A stretch of 64,000 nucleotides of DNA, taken from Micromonospora arborensis. Its GTDB lineage: Bacteria; Actinomycetota; Actinomycetes; Mycobacteriales; Micromonosporaceae. The stretch is from the NCBI RefSeq assembly GCF_003205615.1, contig NZ_PYBV01000028.1:124001-188000 (forward strand). The letters are read 5' to 3'. Position 1 is the stretch's first letter; the number at the start of each line of letters is the position of its first letter. This document shows positions 8,364 to 16,857 of the stretch, in pieces. The notes below the pieces were generated by a model, which worked only from the letters and a program-made list of their open reading frames with translations, did not search any database and was not told where the DNA came from. The translations under genes and the position numbers were made by a program.

Positions 8364-9565
8364 CCGCCCTCCCCGATGGGCAGCGCGGCCCGGACCTGCC
8401 AGCGGCCGTCGCGCGGCCCGGCGGTGAACCGGCCGGCCAGCAGGGTGGCCCGTTCCCGCATCCCGATCAGCCCCGCCCCGGCGCCCGGCAACCCGGCCCC
8501 GCCCCGGCGCACCGGGTTCTCCACGGTCACCACCACCTCCGCCGGCCGATACGCGATCGTCAGCTCCGCCTCACCCATGCCGTGCTTGAGCGCGTTGGTC
8601 AACGACTCCTGCACGATCCGGTAGGCGGCGAGGTCCACTCCCACCGGCAGCGGCCCGGGCGTCCCGTCGGTGCGGACCCGCACCGCGAGGCCGGCGGCCT
8701 GGATCCGCTCGACCAACCCGTCCGCCTCGGCGAGCCGCGCGGTGACCGCCTCCGGCACGACCGTGCCGCCGCCGGCCAGGGCCCGCCCACCGCTGGTGCC
8801 CGGCTCGCGCAGCAACTCGATCATCTGACGCATCTCGGCCAGGCCCTGCACGCTGCTCTCCCGGATCACCCGCAACGCCGAGGAGACCTGGTCGCGATCC
8901 AGCCCGGGCACGGACAGCACGGCGGTGGCGTGGATGGCGACTGCGCTCAGGTGGTTGGCGACCACGTCGTGCAGTTCCCGGGCCATCCGCGCCCGTTCGG
9001 CGCTGACCGCCTGCCAGCGGTCCAACTCGACCAACCGGGCGGTCTGCTCGGCCCGCGCCCGTTCGGCCGCGGCCTGGTCGCGGTACTGCCGCACGCTGAC
9101 GCCGGTCAGGACCGGCAGCAACCCGGCGAGCACCACCGGCACCCCGATGGCGACTCCGCGCCACTCGCCGACGACGAGTACGCCGACGACGGCGCCGATC
9201 AGGCTCAGGCCGATGGTTACCCGCAGCAACCACCGCCACAGCCGTGGCGGGCCGTACACGCAGGCGTCGTAGAGCACCTGGGTGTAGATCAGGATCGTCC
9301 CCAGCGAACCGCCGAGCGCGGCGTCCACGGCGAGCGCCGCGGTGCCGGTGGCAAGGCTTCCGCGTGGGGCGACCCTGCGTAGGCCCACCGCCACGCACAT
9401 CGCCAGCAGTGGGGGCAGGAACAGCGCCGACGGCACGACCGGGTCCGGACGGAACTGCGGTTGCCAACCCAGGGCGTGCAGCACCAGGCCGCCGACGAGT
9501 GACGCGCCGGCGAGCGCGAGGTCGCGGCCAAGGGCGCCGGAGCCGAGCCACGGTGGCGGTCGCAT
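8360..9565 (-). CDS. DesK-type sensor histidine kinase
   Basis: About 401 residues: four or five hydrophobic segments in the first ~160 residues, a coiled linker, then a HisKA_3 domain with phosphoacceptor His199 in ARELHDVVANHLSAVA. A HATPase domain follows, with an N-box (IVQESLTNALKHG) and a G-box region (GAGAGLIGMRERA). The ATG at 9565 is chosen over an upstream in-frame start at 9634 because the extra 23 residues are glycine/serine-rich and not family-like. It forms a two-component system with the overlapping downstream response regulator. The stimulus is unknown. Confidence 0.9.
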   Translation of the reverse strand: MRPPPWLGSGALGRDLALAGASLVGGLVLHALGWQPQFRPDPVVPSALFLPPLLAMCVAVGLRRVAPRGSLATGTAALAVDAALGGSLGTILIYTQVLYDACVYGPPRLWRWLLRVTIGLSLIGAVVGVLVVGEWRGVAIGVPVVLAGLLPVLTGVSVRQYRDQAAAERARAEQTARLVELDRWQAVSAERARMARELHDVVANHLSAVAIHATAVLSVPGLDRDQVSSALRVIRESSVQGLAEMRQMIELLREPGTSGGRALAGGGTVVPEAVTARLAEADGLVERIQAAGLAVRVRTDGTPGPLPVGVDLAAYRIVQESLTNALKHGMGEAELTIAYRPAEVVVTVENPVRRGGAGLPGAGAGLIGMRERATLLAGRFTAGPRDGRWQVRAALPIGEGG

Positions 9566-9648
9566 GCCCACGATCCCACCACAGCCGCCGACGCTCGGAC
9601 ACCGACCGGAGGAGGAGGCCGACGGCACCGACATGCGCCGAAAGGGGT

Positions 9649-9762
9649 ACGCGCCGCAAGACCGCGAAGCCGTACGGGACGGCCCGGCTGGCCGAGGGGG
9701 CGGACTTGGTCGGGCGGCGGGTGCTGTTGGTCGAGGACGTCGTCACCTCCGGCGGCCAGGTC
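9649..9762 (+). pseudogene. Orotate phosphoribosyltransferase fragment
   Basis: About 38 codons in one frame encode a core piece of PyrE: RRKTAKPYGT, an acidic link, then GRRVLLVEDVVTSGGQV. The last includes the PRPP-binding loop (VLLVEDVVTSGG) that defines the phosphoribosyltransferase family. Nothing PyrE-like is seen before or after it. PyrE normally has about 180-210 residues, so this is a remnant, not a functional gene. It lies just upstream of the sensor kinase on the other strand. A functional pyrE would be expected elsewhere in the chromosome. Confidence 0.7.
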
Positions 9763-10304
9763 GCCGGTGCCGCCCCGTTGGATGAACGGCGCGAAAAGAA
9801 GCAGTGAACTGCGCTACCGGATTCCCCGCTCACCGTCGTCGTCGTGGACTGGCCGGTGTCGACCCCAGGTACGCTGCGCGCGGCCCGTCGGTCCCGGCCA
9901 GTACGGTGACAGGGCACGTCGGGGGAGGCACCCGCGGGTGAGGCGAGCGTGAGGAGACCGGGGATGGGGCACGGGGAGGCCGAGCACGGCTGCGCCCAGG
10001 GCGAGCCCAACCGGCCGGGGCACGACCCGCAGGCGGCCGGCAAGCACCGCCGGCCGGTCGGCGGCACGCCATCGCACCCGGCGGATCCGCTCGCCGGTCG
10101 GGCCGACGACGAGACCGCGCTCCCGCGTCAGCGCTGCGCGGAGCCCAGCGACCTCGCCGAACCCGACACCGACGTCCCCGCTGGTTGCCTTAGCGAACTT
10201 CCCGGCTGGGCCGGGGCACATCGGCACGGCCCGGTCCGGCCGCGTCCGCGGGCCACCCGCCGGGAGCGCCCACCGCGCCGCTGGTGCTGACCACCGCCGA
10301 GCGG
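9763..10304. other. Region without a convincing gene
   Basis: About 540 bases between the pyrE remnant and the next gene. Open frames exist on both strands (for example 9949-10290 plus and 9814-10563 minus), but their translations are rich in Pro, Arg, Gly and His and match no family. A stretch of the minus frame around 9970-10200 looks slightly more protein-like and could be decayed coding DNA. No RNA gene, terminator or repeat was recognised. Confidence 0.4.
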
Positions 10305-10955
10305 TCAGCGGGTGCGGCGGCGGATCAGCAGGGCGATCCCGGCGAGGCCGACCGTGATGGTCAGCATCACCCCGACATTGAGCAGCAGCAGGCGCTGCAG
10401 ATCGCCGAGAGCCTCGTCGAGATCCTTCGCGGGGTCGAGCGTGTCCTCCGGGAGCACCCGCTCGCCGCCACCCACGCCGCCGCTGACCGTGTCGAACTGC
10501 CGCTCCAGCGGCACACCGGCGGTGCGCAGGGTCTCGGACATGCTGAGCCGACCCAGGAACCAACCGGCACTCGTCTTGCGGGCGTCCGGCTGCTTCGCCG
10601 GCCGGAAGATCCGCGGGCCACCGACCGCCTTGGGGTAGAGGTCGTACGTCTGCTTCGGTGTCTCCCCGGCGAGCACCACGATGGTGTACTTCGGACCGAG
10701 GTCGGCCGGCTTGGGGCCGCGCGGCATGCCGGTACGACCGAGGAAGTTGACCTGGTCGATGACCGCGCTCGCGTGCGCGGGCTGCGTGTCCGCGCGTAAC
10801 CGCAGCGGCTCGGACAACCCCACGCCCGTGATGTCCACCCCGGCCGGTGCCGGGTTCGGCGCCGCCGATACCGGGCCGGCGGTGCCGAGCGACAGCAGCG
10901 CCGTCGCCAGCGTGCCCGCCAGCACGGCGGCCAACCGCCTCATCTGTCGGACCAT
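10305..10955 (-). CDS. Secreted, C-terminally membrane-anchored hypothetical protein
   Basis: 216 residues. The N-terminus is a Sec signal peptide (MVRQMRRLAAVLAG, then a hydrophobic core ending TAGPVSAA, cleavage near residue 33). The C-terminus is a single membrane helix (NVGVMLTITVGLAGIALLI) followed by RRRTR, so the middle domain should face outwards. That domain includes YTIVVLAGETPKQTYDLYP; no named family was recognised. The ATG at 10955 is chosen because GAGGAGG lies 7 nt upstream; an in-frame start at 11045 would bury the signal peptide. It is divergent from the CopC-domain gene across a 220-nt gap. Confidence 0.75.
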   Translation of the reverse strand: MVRQMRRLAAVLAGTLATALLSLGTAGPVSAAPNPAPAGVDITGVGLSEPLRLRADTQPAHASAVIDQVNFLGRTGMPRGPKPADLGPKYTIVVLAGETPKQTYDLYPKAVGGPRIFRPAKQPDARKTSAGWFLGRLSMSETLRTAGVPLERQFDTVSGGVGGGERVLPEDTLDPAKDLDEALGDLQRLLLLNVGVMLTITVGLAGIALLIRRRTR

Positions 10956-11175
10956 CCCGCCTCCTCGCCCCGTTCGATGGATGGCTTCGCTGTGACGCCT
11001 GAACCGGTCTGCCGGTGCGGCGCCGACCGGATGGTCGAGGCCCACTCCTACAGACTCCGCAGAACGTCGATGAGTTGCAGCTTGTGGAACAGTAATTGGA
11101 ACTATCTGCGATCTCTGCTCAACTAATGAGGAGCGGTCTGATCAGCGGGCGGATCGTACCCTTACGGAGGGGTTC

Positions 11176-11775
11176 ATGGGGGGCAGGGTTACACGTACTG
11201 CGCGAGTTGTGCCAGTGGTGCTCGGCGTGGCGTTCGGTGTGTCGTTTCTCGTGCCGGCGACACCGGCCGCCGCGCACAACTCGCTGACCGGCAGCGATCC
11301 GCGCGACGGTGCCCGAGTGGCGACGGTGCCCGCCCGGATCGAGCTGCGGTTCCTGGCCAAGCCAGCACCCGCAACGACGAAGATCACAATAACCGGACCG
11401 GACAATGTGGTCGCTGGCGGCCCACCGGCTTTCGACGGCAAGCGTGTGCGGGTGCCGTTCAAGCCGGCTGCCGCCGGGCTCTACATTGTCGGCTACCAGC
11501 TCGCGTCCAGCGACGGGCACCCGGTGAAGGGCGAGGTGCGGTTCACCCTCACGGCCGGCACCGCCGCGGACCCCTCCGCGAGCCCGTCCGCCCTGTCATC
11601 GGCCGGCGGTGGCACCGCCCCGACGCCGGGCGGCAGCCCGACGGCGGTCGTGCCGCTGGCACGTGAGAGCGCCGAGTCGGGTCACCGCTGGTGGCTCTGG
11701 GCACTCAGCGCCCTGGTGCTGCTCGCGGCCCTGGTGAGCGGGTACCTGTTCCGCCGCCGGGTCACCCGCGGCTGA
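11176..11775 (+). CDS. CopC-domain copper-binding protein, membrane anchored
   Basis: A 199-residue exported protein. After a signal peptide ending in TPAAA, the mature chain begins with His34 (HNSLTGSDP), the N-terminal copper ligand typical of CopC. The CopC beta-sandwich runs to about residue 126, with the second conserved metal motif SSDGHPVKGE (Asp113, His115). A Ser/Pro/Gly-rich linker and one C-terminal membrane helix (WWLWALSALVLLAALVSGYL) before RRRVTRG tether it to the membrane. The family binds Cu(II) outside the cytoplasm, in resistance or in supply to cuproenzymes. No CopD-like importer is adjacent. ACGGAGGGG precedes the ATG. Confidence 0.9.
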   Translation: MGGRVTRTARVVPVVLGVAFGVSFLVPATPAAAHNSLTGSDPRDGARVATVPARIELRFLAKPAPATTKITITGPDNVVAGGPPAFDGKRVRVPFKPAAAGLYIVGYQLASSDGHPVKGEVRFTLTAGTAADPSASPSALSSAGGGTAPTPGGSPTAVVPLARESAESGHRWWLWALSALVLLAALVSGYLFRRRVTRG

Positions 11776-11794
11776 GCCCTCACTTACACACCTG

Positions 11795-11846
11795 CCCGAC
11801 TCCAGGGCACCCCGGTTGACCCCGACTCCAGGGCACCCCGGTTGAC
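11795..11846. repeat. Two exact tandem copies of a 26-bp unit
   Basis: Bases 11795-11820 and 11821-11846 are identical 26-bp units, starting CCCGACTCCAGGG and ending CCCCGGTTGAC. They lie in the gap between copC and gltX and run directly into the palindromic element at 11846-11920, so the two may form one mobile or regulatory unit. Confidence 0.85.
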
Positions 11847-11920
11847 GCCTTTGCTCTGCTTCGTCATAGGCAACACTCAGGGCAGGTTTCTGTTGCGTAT
11901 AAGGAAGCAGAGCAAAGGCG
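11846..11920. repeat. Long palindromic intergenic element with nested inner repeats
   Basis: Perfect 17-bp terminal inverted repeats, CGCCTTTGCTCTGCTTC at 11846-11862 and its complement at 11904-11920, enclose 41 nt. Inside is a second inverted pair, GCAACA (11870-11875) and TGTTGC (11891-11896), so RNA or single-stranded DNA would fold into a two-part hairpin. The AT-rich arms contrast with the surrounding GC-rich genome. It could act as a terminator between copC and gltX, but the structure looks more like a dispersed palindromic element. There is no transposase. Confidence 0.7.
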
Positions 11921-11975
11921 GTGAGGAGGGCCCGGCCGGCGGCGTCAGCTGACGCCGCCGGCCGGTGCGGGGCCC

Positions 11976-13385
11976 TCAGACCAGGCGGAGTCGGGCGGCG
12001 CGCATCCGGGTCAGGGTGCGCTCGCGACCGAGCACCTCCAGCGACTCGAACAGTGGCAGTCCCACGGTGCGGCCGGTGACCGCGACCCGGACCGGCGCCT
12101 GCGTCTTGCCGAGCTTGAGGCCACGCTCGGCGCCGACCGCCTCGAGCGTCGACTTCAGCGAATCGGCATCCCAGGCCTCCAGGGCCTCGAACGCCGCGAT
12201 GGCGTCGTCCAGCAGCTCGGCCGAGCCGTCCTTCATCGTCTTGGTCCAGGCGGCCTCGTCGATCAGCGGCGAGGCCAGGAAGAGGAAGTCGACGTTCGGC
12301 ACGATCTCGCTGAGCACCGCGAGCCGGGTCTGGGCCAGCGGCGCGACCGCGGCGAACGCCTCGGCGTCGAACTCCTCGGGCTGCCACGGCGGCGGCGCGA
12401 TGGTCCCGGTGCCGGTCAGCCACGGCTGGCAGGCGTCGATGAACTCGGCCACCGGCAGCGCCCGAATGTACTCGCCGTTGAACGCGCGCAGCTTCTTCTC
12501 GTCGAAGAACGCGGAGGAGGGGTTGACCTCGTCGAGCCGGAACTCGTCCTCGATGACCGACCAGGGGACGATCTCCCGATCCCCGGAGGGTGCCCAGCCG
12601 AGCAGCATCAGATAGTTGCGCATCGCGCCGGCGAGGTAGCCCTCGTCCCGGTACGCCTCCAGCGCGACCTTGTCGCGGCGCTTGGAGAGCTTCTGCCGCT
12701 TCTCGTTGACGACCACCGGCACGTGCGCCCAGACCGGCGGCTTGACCCCGAGCGCGTCCCAGAGCAGCTGCTGCTTCGGCGTGTTGGGCAGGTGCTCCTC
12801 GGCCCGGATCACGTGGGTGATCCCCATGGTCATGTCGTCGACGACGTTGGCCAGCAGGAAGACCGGCGAGCCGTCGCCCCGGGCGATGACGAAGTCCTCG
12901 ATGAGCCGGTTCTCGAAGGTGGGCTCGCCGCGGATCAGGTCGACCACCACGGTCGTGCCCTCGTCCGGCGTACGGAAGCGCAGCGCGTGCCCCACCCCGG
13001 GGCCCAGGTTGCGGTCGCGGTGGTAGCCGTCGTAGCCCTGGTACTGCGAGCCGGTGCGGGCCTGCACGTCCTCACGGGTGCAATCGCAGTAGTAGGCGCG
13101 GCCGGACTCGTAGAGTCGGGCCGCGGCGGCCCGGTGCTCGCCGGCGTTCTCCGACTGGAAGTGCGGGCCCTCGTAGGTGCCCCGGGAGATGCCGATCCAG
13201 TCCAGCGCGGAGAGGATGCCCTCGGTCCACTCGGGCTTGTTGCGCGCCGCGTCGGTGTCCTCGATGCGCAGCACGAACACGCCGCCCTGCTGCTTGGCGT
13301 AGATCCAGTTCTGCAGCGCCGAGCGGGCGCCGCCGACGTGGAACATACCGGTCGGGGAGGGGGCGAAGCGCACACGTACTGTCAC
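11976..13385 (-). CDS. gltX: Glutamyl-tRNA synthetase
   Basis: A 469-residue class I aminoacyl-tRNA synthetase that charges tRNA-Glu (and, in organisms relying on GatCAB, tRNA-Gln). The ATP-site HIGH motif is the variant FHVGG at about residues 15-19 in PSPTGMFHVGGAR, and KMSKS appears as KLSKR at 232-236. Length and the all-helical C-terminal anticodon-binding domain are normal. The start is the GTG at 13385 (protein VTVRVRFAPSPTG); the frame stays open far upstream, where it is only a shadow of the neighbouring transporter gene. No tRNA gene accompanies it. Confidence 0.97.
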   Translation of the reverse strand: MTVRVRFAPSPTGMFHVGGARSALQNWIYAKQQGGVFVLRIEDTDAARNKPEWTEGILSALDWIGISRGTYEGPHFQSENAGEHRAAAARLYESGRAYYCDCTREDVQARTGSQYQGYDGYHRDRNLGPGVGHALRFRTPDEGTTVVVDLIRGEPTFENRLIEDFVIARGDGSPVFLLANVVDDMTMGITHVIRAEEHLPNTPKQQLLWDALGVKPPVWAHVPVVVNEKRQKLSKRRDKVALEAYRDEGYLAGAMRNYLMLLGWAPSGDREIVPWSVIEDEFRLDEVNPSSAFFDEKKLRAFNGEYIRALPVAEFIDACQPWLTGTGTIAPPPWQPEEFDAEAFAAVAPLAQTRLAVLSEIVPNVDFLFLASPLIDEAAWTKTMKDGSAELLDDAIAAFEALEAWDADSLKSTLEAVGAERGLKLGKTQAPVRVAVTGRTVGLPLFESLEVLGRERTLTRMRAARLRLV

Positions 13386-13435
13386 GTCCCCCAGCCTACG
13401 GCGACGGTCGAGCGCATTCCGCCAGGGGCCTCGAC

Positions 13436-14713
13436 TCAGGGAACCGAGCGGATCTTGACGACCAGCGCGCTGCCGATCAGGGTGACCACGGCGGTGACCG
13501 CGTAGAGCGTGGGATAACCGCCCAGGTACACCACGAGCGGGGCGGAGAGCGCCGGGCCGAGCACCTGCGGCGCCGAGTTGGCGATGTTGATGACCCCGAG
13601 GTCCTTGGCCCGGTCGGTGGCCCGGGGCAGCACCTGGGTGATCAACGCGGCGTCCACCGAGAGGTAGACGCCGTAGCCGGCGCCGAGCAGCAGCGCGGCG
13701 ACGATCGCCATCGGCCAGACCGGCGCGACTGCGAGGAGCAGCGCCGCCACTGCCATGATCAACCCGGACGCGATCACGTAGATCTTGCGGCGCCCCGAAC
13801 GGTCCGACATCCGGCCGGCGACCACCGCGGTCAGCATCATGCCGAGCGTGTAGAGCAGGATCAGCACCAGCAGGCCACCCTCGGGATCGGGGTGGCGCAC
13901 CCCGTCGGTGAGGAAGTACAGCAGGTAGAGGGTGCCCAGCGCGTTGCCGAGCTGCACCAGGAACCGGGTGATCCAGGCCCAGGCGAAATCCGGGTGCCGG
14001 CGCGGGCTGATCCACATCGAGGCCAGCAGTGCCCGCGTCCGCAACACCGGCCGATGCGTACGCGGCAGCGGTTCGTCGGGGGTGAGCAGCGCGAACGGCA
14101 GCGACAGCAGCAGGATGGCCACCGCGATGGCCAGGTAGCCGGCGGCATTGCCGGTGACCACGGCGGTGACCAGCACCGCGCCGAGCACCAGCCCGAGCGC
14201 CTGCGGGATGCCCACCCAACCCGAGACGCCGCCGCGCTGCGCCACCGGCACCCGGTCCGGGATGGCCGCGCTGAGGCTGGCCAGCATCGCGTTGAAGCAG
14301 ACCTGTGCGGCGACCCAGCCGAGGGCGACGCCGAGGATGGTCCGCTGCTGGGCCAGCAGCACCAGGGCCGCCGCGCCGAGCACAGCACCGCCCGCGGTCC
14401 AGACGTGTCGCCGACCGAACTCCCGGCCGGCGACCCGCAGGCAGGTCCGGTCGGAGAACGCGCCCGCGAGGGGGTTGGCGAGCACCGCGGCCAGCGCACC
14501 GAGGCCGGTGACCACCGCCAGCATGTTCTCCTTGTCGCCGGGCGCGATCAGCTCGATCTGCTGCGGCAGCAGCACCTGGATGGGCGTGAAGAACGCCATC
14601 CAGACCCCGAGGTTGGCGGCGAAGATCAGACCGATCCAGCCGCGCCGCACCGGCACGGTCGGCTCGGCGAGCGCGGCCGGCAGCGACGCCGGCGTCGGGT
14701 CGAGGGTGGTCAC
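13436..14713 (-). CDS. MFS transporter (probable sugar permease)
   Basis: 425 residues with about 12 hydrophobic segments. MFS signatures include AGAFSDRTCLRVAGREFGRR in the loop 2-3 position and AGRMSDRSGRRK in the matching loop of the second half. The GTG start at 14713 overlaps the stop of the upstream beta-glucosidase by 4 nt (GTGA), so the two are co-translated. Coupling to a GH1 glycosidase suggests uptake of a glucoside or oligosaccharide, or export of its product. The overall look is of GPH/sugar-type MFS carriers. The substrate cannot be read from sequence. Confidence 0.88.
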   Translation of the reverse strand: MTTLDPTPASLPAALAEPTVPVRRGWIGLIFAANLGVWMAFFTPIQVLLPQQIELIAPGDKENMLAVVTGLGALAAVLANPLAGAFSDRTCLRVAGREFGRRHVWTAGGAVLGAAALVLLAQQRTILGVALGWVAAQVCFNAMLASLSAAIPDRVPVAQRGGVSGWVGIPQALGLVLGAVLVTAVVTGNAAGYLAIAVAILLLSLPFALLTPDEPLPRTHRPVLRTRALLASMWISPRRHPDFAWAWITRFLVQLGNALGTLYLLYFLTDGVRHPDPEGGLLVLILLYTLGMMLTAVVAGRMSDRSGRRKIYVIASGLIMAVAALLLAVAPVWPMAIVAALLLGAGYGVYLSVDAALITQVLPRATDRAKDLGVINIANSAPQVLGPALSAPLVVYLGGYPTLYAVTAVVTLIGSALVVKIRSVP

Positions 14714-16059
14714 CGCGCCGACCCGTCCCCGGAGGCCGCGATCACGTCCCGCAGCCAGGTGTACGAGGACTTCGGCGTACGGGTCTGGGTGGCGTAGTCG
14801 ACGTGGACCAGGCCGAAGCGTTTGGTGCAGCCCTCGGCCCACTCCCAGTTGTCCAGCAGCGACCAGACGAAGTACCCGCGCACGTCGACCCCGTCGTCGA
14901 TGGCGGCCCGGACCGCCCGCAGGTGCCCGTCGAGGTACGCGATCCGCTCCGGATCCGCCACCTGCCCGTCCGCGTCCGGTACGTCGTCGTACGCGCAGCC
15001 GCTCTCGGTGATCTCGATGGGCGGCAGCGCGTCGCCGTACGTGTCGCGCAGCCAGCCGAGCAGTTCGTGCAGCCCGTCGGGGGCCACCGGCCAGTCGAAG
15101 GCGGTACGCGGGTAGCCGTCCAGCGGCACGAGGTCGAACGGTAGAGCTGAACCCTCCTCGGCGGCCCGTACCCCGGTGGGGTTGTAGTAGTTGACCCCGA
15201 GCACGTCGATCGGCGCGGCGATCGTGTCGAGGTCGCCGGGGTGGACGACGCTCGGGTCGAGGCCGGGCAGGTCCGGGTAGCCGCGGCCGAGCAGCGGGTC
15301 GGTGCAGAGTCGGTTGTGCAGCGCCTCGTACGTCGCTGCGGCGGCCCGGTCGGCGTCGCGGTCGCTGAGCACCCGCACGGGCGAGTAGTTGTTGGCGATC
15401 GCCACCGGGCTGGCGGTGCGGGCCCGCAGTGCGGCGACCGCGAGACCGTGCCCGAGCAGTTGGTGGTGGGCGACGGGAAAGGCGTCGAAGAGCAGCGTCC
15501 GGCCGGGGGCGTGCTCGCCCGTGCCGTAGCCGAGGCTCATGTGTATGAACGGCTCGTTCAGGGTGATCCAGAGCCGGACCCGGTCGCCGAGTCGGGCGGC
15601 GGTCAGATCGGCGTACTCGGCGAAGCGGGCGGCGGTGTCGCGGTGCAGCCAGCCGCCGGCGTCCTCGCGGGGTTGCGGCAGGTCCCAGTGGTAGAGGGTC
15701 GCCACCGGGTCGACGCCGGCGGCCAGCAACTCGTCCACCAGTCGGTCGTAGAAGTCCAGCCCGGCGGCGTTGGCCGGGCCGGCGCCGGTGGGCTGCACCC
15801 GGGGCCAGGCGATGGAGAAGCGGTAGGCCGAGACGCCCAACCCGGCGAGCAGTGCGACGTCTTCGCCGTGCCGGTGGTAGTGGTCGCAGGCCACCTCGCC
15901 GCTGCTGCCGTCGCTGATCCGGCCGGGGGAGCGCGCGAAGGTGTCCCAGATGGACGGACCACGGCCGTCGGCCGTGACGGCGCCCTCGATCTGATGGGCC
16001 GATGTGGAGACGCCCCAGCGGAAGCCGGTGGGGTACCGGGGCATCGGTGCGATCGACAT
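14710..16059 (-). CDS. Family 1 beta-glucosidase
   Basis: A 449-residue GH1 (beta/alpha)8-barrel enzyme with no signal peptide, so cytosolic. The acid/base is Glu169 in WITLNEPFIHM and the nucleophile is Glu352 in IEITESGCAY. Other family marks are WGVSTSAHQIEGA near the N-terminus and SIAWPRVQPTG. It should hydrolyse beta-linked glucosides such as cellobiose entering through the co-encoded MFS carrier. The ATG at 16059 is chosen because GGAGGG sits about 6 nt upstream and the protein then begins in the usual place; the frame remains open 213 nt further. The 186-nt divergent gap to the START-like gene holds both promoters. Confidence 0.95.
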   Translation of the reverse strand: MSIAPMPRYPTGFRWGVSTSAHQIEGAVTADGRGPSIWDTFARSPGRISDGSSGEVACDHYHRHGEDVALLAGLGVSAYRFSIAWPRVQPTGAGPANAAGLDFYDRLVDELLAAGVDPVATLYHWDLPQPREDAGGWLHRDTAARFAEYADLTAARLGDRVRLWITLNEPFIHMSLGYGTGEHAPGRTLLFDAFPVAHHQLLGHGLAVAALRARTASPVAIANNYSPVRVLSDRDADRAAAATYEALHNRLCTDPLLGRGYPDLPGLDPSVVHPGDLDTIAAPIDVLGVNYYNPTGVRAAEEGSALPFDLVPLDGYPRTAFDWPVAPDGLHELLGWLRDTYGDALPPIEITESGCAYDDVPDADGQVADPERIAYLDGHLRAVRAAIDDGVDVRGYFVWSLLDNWEWAEGCTKRFGLVHVDYATQTRTPKSSYTWLRDVIAASGDGSAR

Positions 16060-16245
16060 GCGCCCTCCGGTCAACGTGAAACGTGCTCGGGACTTTAGGG
16101 CGCTCTCGATGAATGCGCCATAGGCCGCAATGGCGCAATCCGCAATGGTTGATCGGCGTGTCTTTTTCCGAACCCGTCCCGGTAAGTCCGATTTAACGCA
16201 TAGAGTGCCGATATCGTGGGATGTCCTCACCGGAGGAAGACGGAA

Positions 16246-16692
16246 ATGATCCTCGTTGAACGCAGTGCGCACGTGGCGGCGCCAATTGAAGTGGTCTGGG
16301 ATGTCGTGCAGCGGGCCGAGCAGTTACCGGCCTGGCTGGCGGGGGTCCGCGCGGCCGAAGTGCTCTCGGGAGAGGGCTTCGGGCGGCGGCAACTGGTCCA
16401 GGCGGGGCGCGGCTCGGCGCATGAGGCCGAGGTGATCGCCTACCAGGAGCCGACGCTGATCGGCTGGCGGGAACGGGCCAAGGGCGCCGGTGCTCGTGCG
16501 GAGGCGCGCACCGAGATCTACGTCCAGCTCACCTCCGACGAGGAGGAGGGCGGCACGATCGTGCGGCTCATCGTGGTCCGCTGGCCGGCCGGCCCGGTCA
16601 AGGCGGCCCTGCTGCGCCTCGGATTGCGTCGGGTCGGCGCCGACCTGGAGGACTCGCTGGCCCGGCTCACCGACCTGGCCGCCGTCGGCTGA
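16246..16692 (+). CDS. SRPBCC (START-like / polyketide cyclase) family protein
   Basis: A 148-residue protein with the helix-grip fold pattern: it opens MILVERSAHVAAPIEVVWDV, characteristic of SRPBCC members, followed by a strand-rich middle and a long C-terminal helix (VGADLEDSLARLTDLAAV). The family binds hydrophobic ligands in a central cavity, and many members are uncharacterised. The ATG at 16246 follows GGAGGAAG at 16232-16239; an in-frame GTG 30 nt upstream is less likely. The ligand is unknown. The message should end at the strong hairpin at 16808-16845. Confidence 0.85.
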   Translation: MILVERSAHVAAPIEVVWDVVQRAEQLPAWLAGVRAAEVLSGEGFGRRQLVQAGRGSAHEAEVIAYQEPTLIGWRERAKGAGARAEARTEIYVQLTSDEEEGGTIVRLIVVRWPAGPVKAALLRLGLRRVGADLEDSLARLTDLAAVG

Positions 16693-16807
16693 CGAGCGCA
16701 CATCCTCCCGGCGTCACCCGCCCCGGCGGTGGTCCGGATCCCCGCCAGGGACTCCGGACCACCGCCCCTCCTGCCCTTCCCGCCCTTTGTCGGGCCGGGG
16801 ACTGCAG

Positions 16808-16845
16808 CCAGAAGGGCCCGGCGCGTTGGCGCCGGGCCCTTCTGG
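16808..16845. terminator. Strong intrinsic terminator (17-bp stem, GTTG loop)
   Basis: Perfect 17-bp inverted repeat: arms 16808-16824 (CCAGAAGGGCCCGGCGC) and 16829-16845, with a 4-nt GTTG loop. It lies between the convergent START-like gene and aceE and probably serves both directions. Confidence 0.93.
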
Positions 16846-16857
16846 GTTGTGCTCTTG

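Noticed and set aside
9814..10563. Minus-strand ORF in the gap after the pyrE fragment
   Set aside because: Part of it looks weakly protein-like, but it overlaps the well-supported secreted-protein gene in another frame and has no recognisable domain or start signal.
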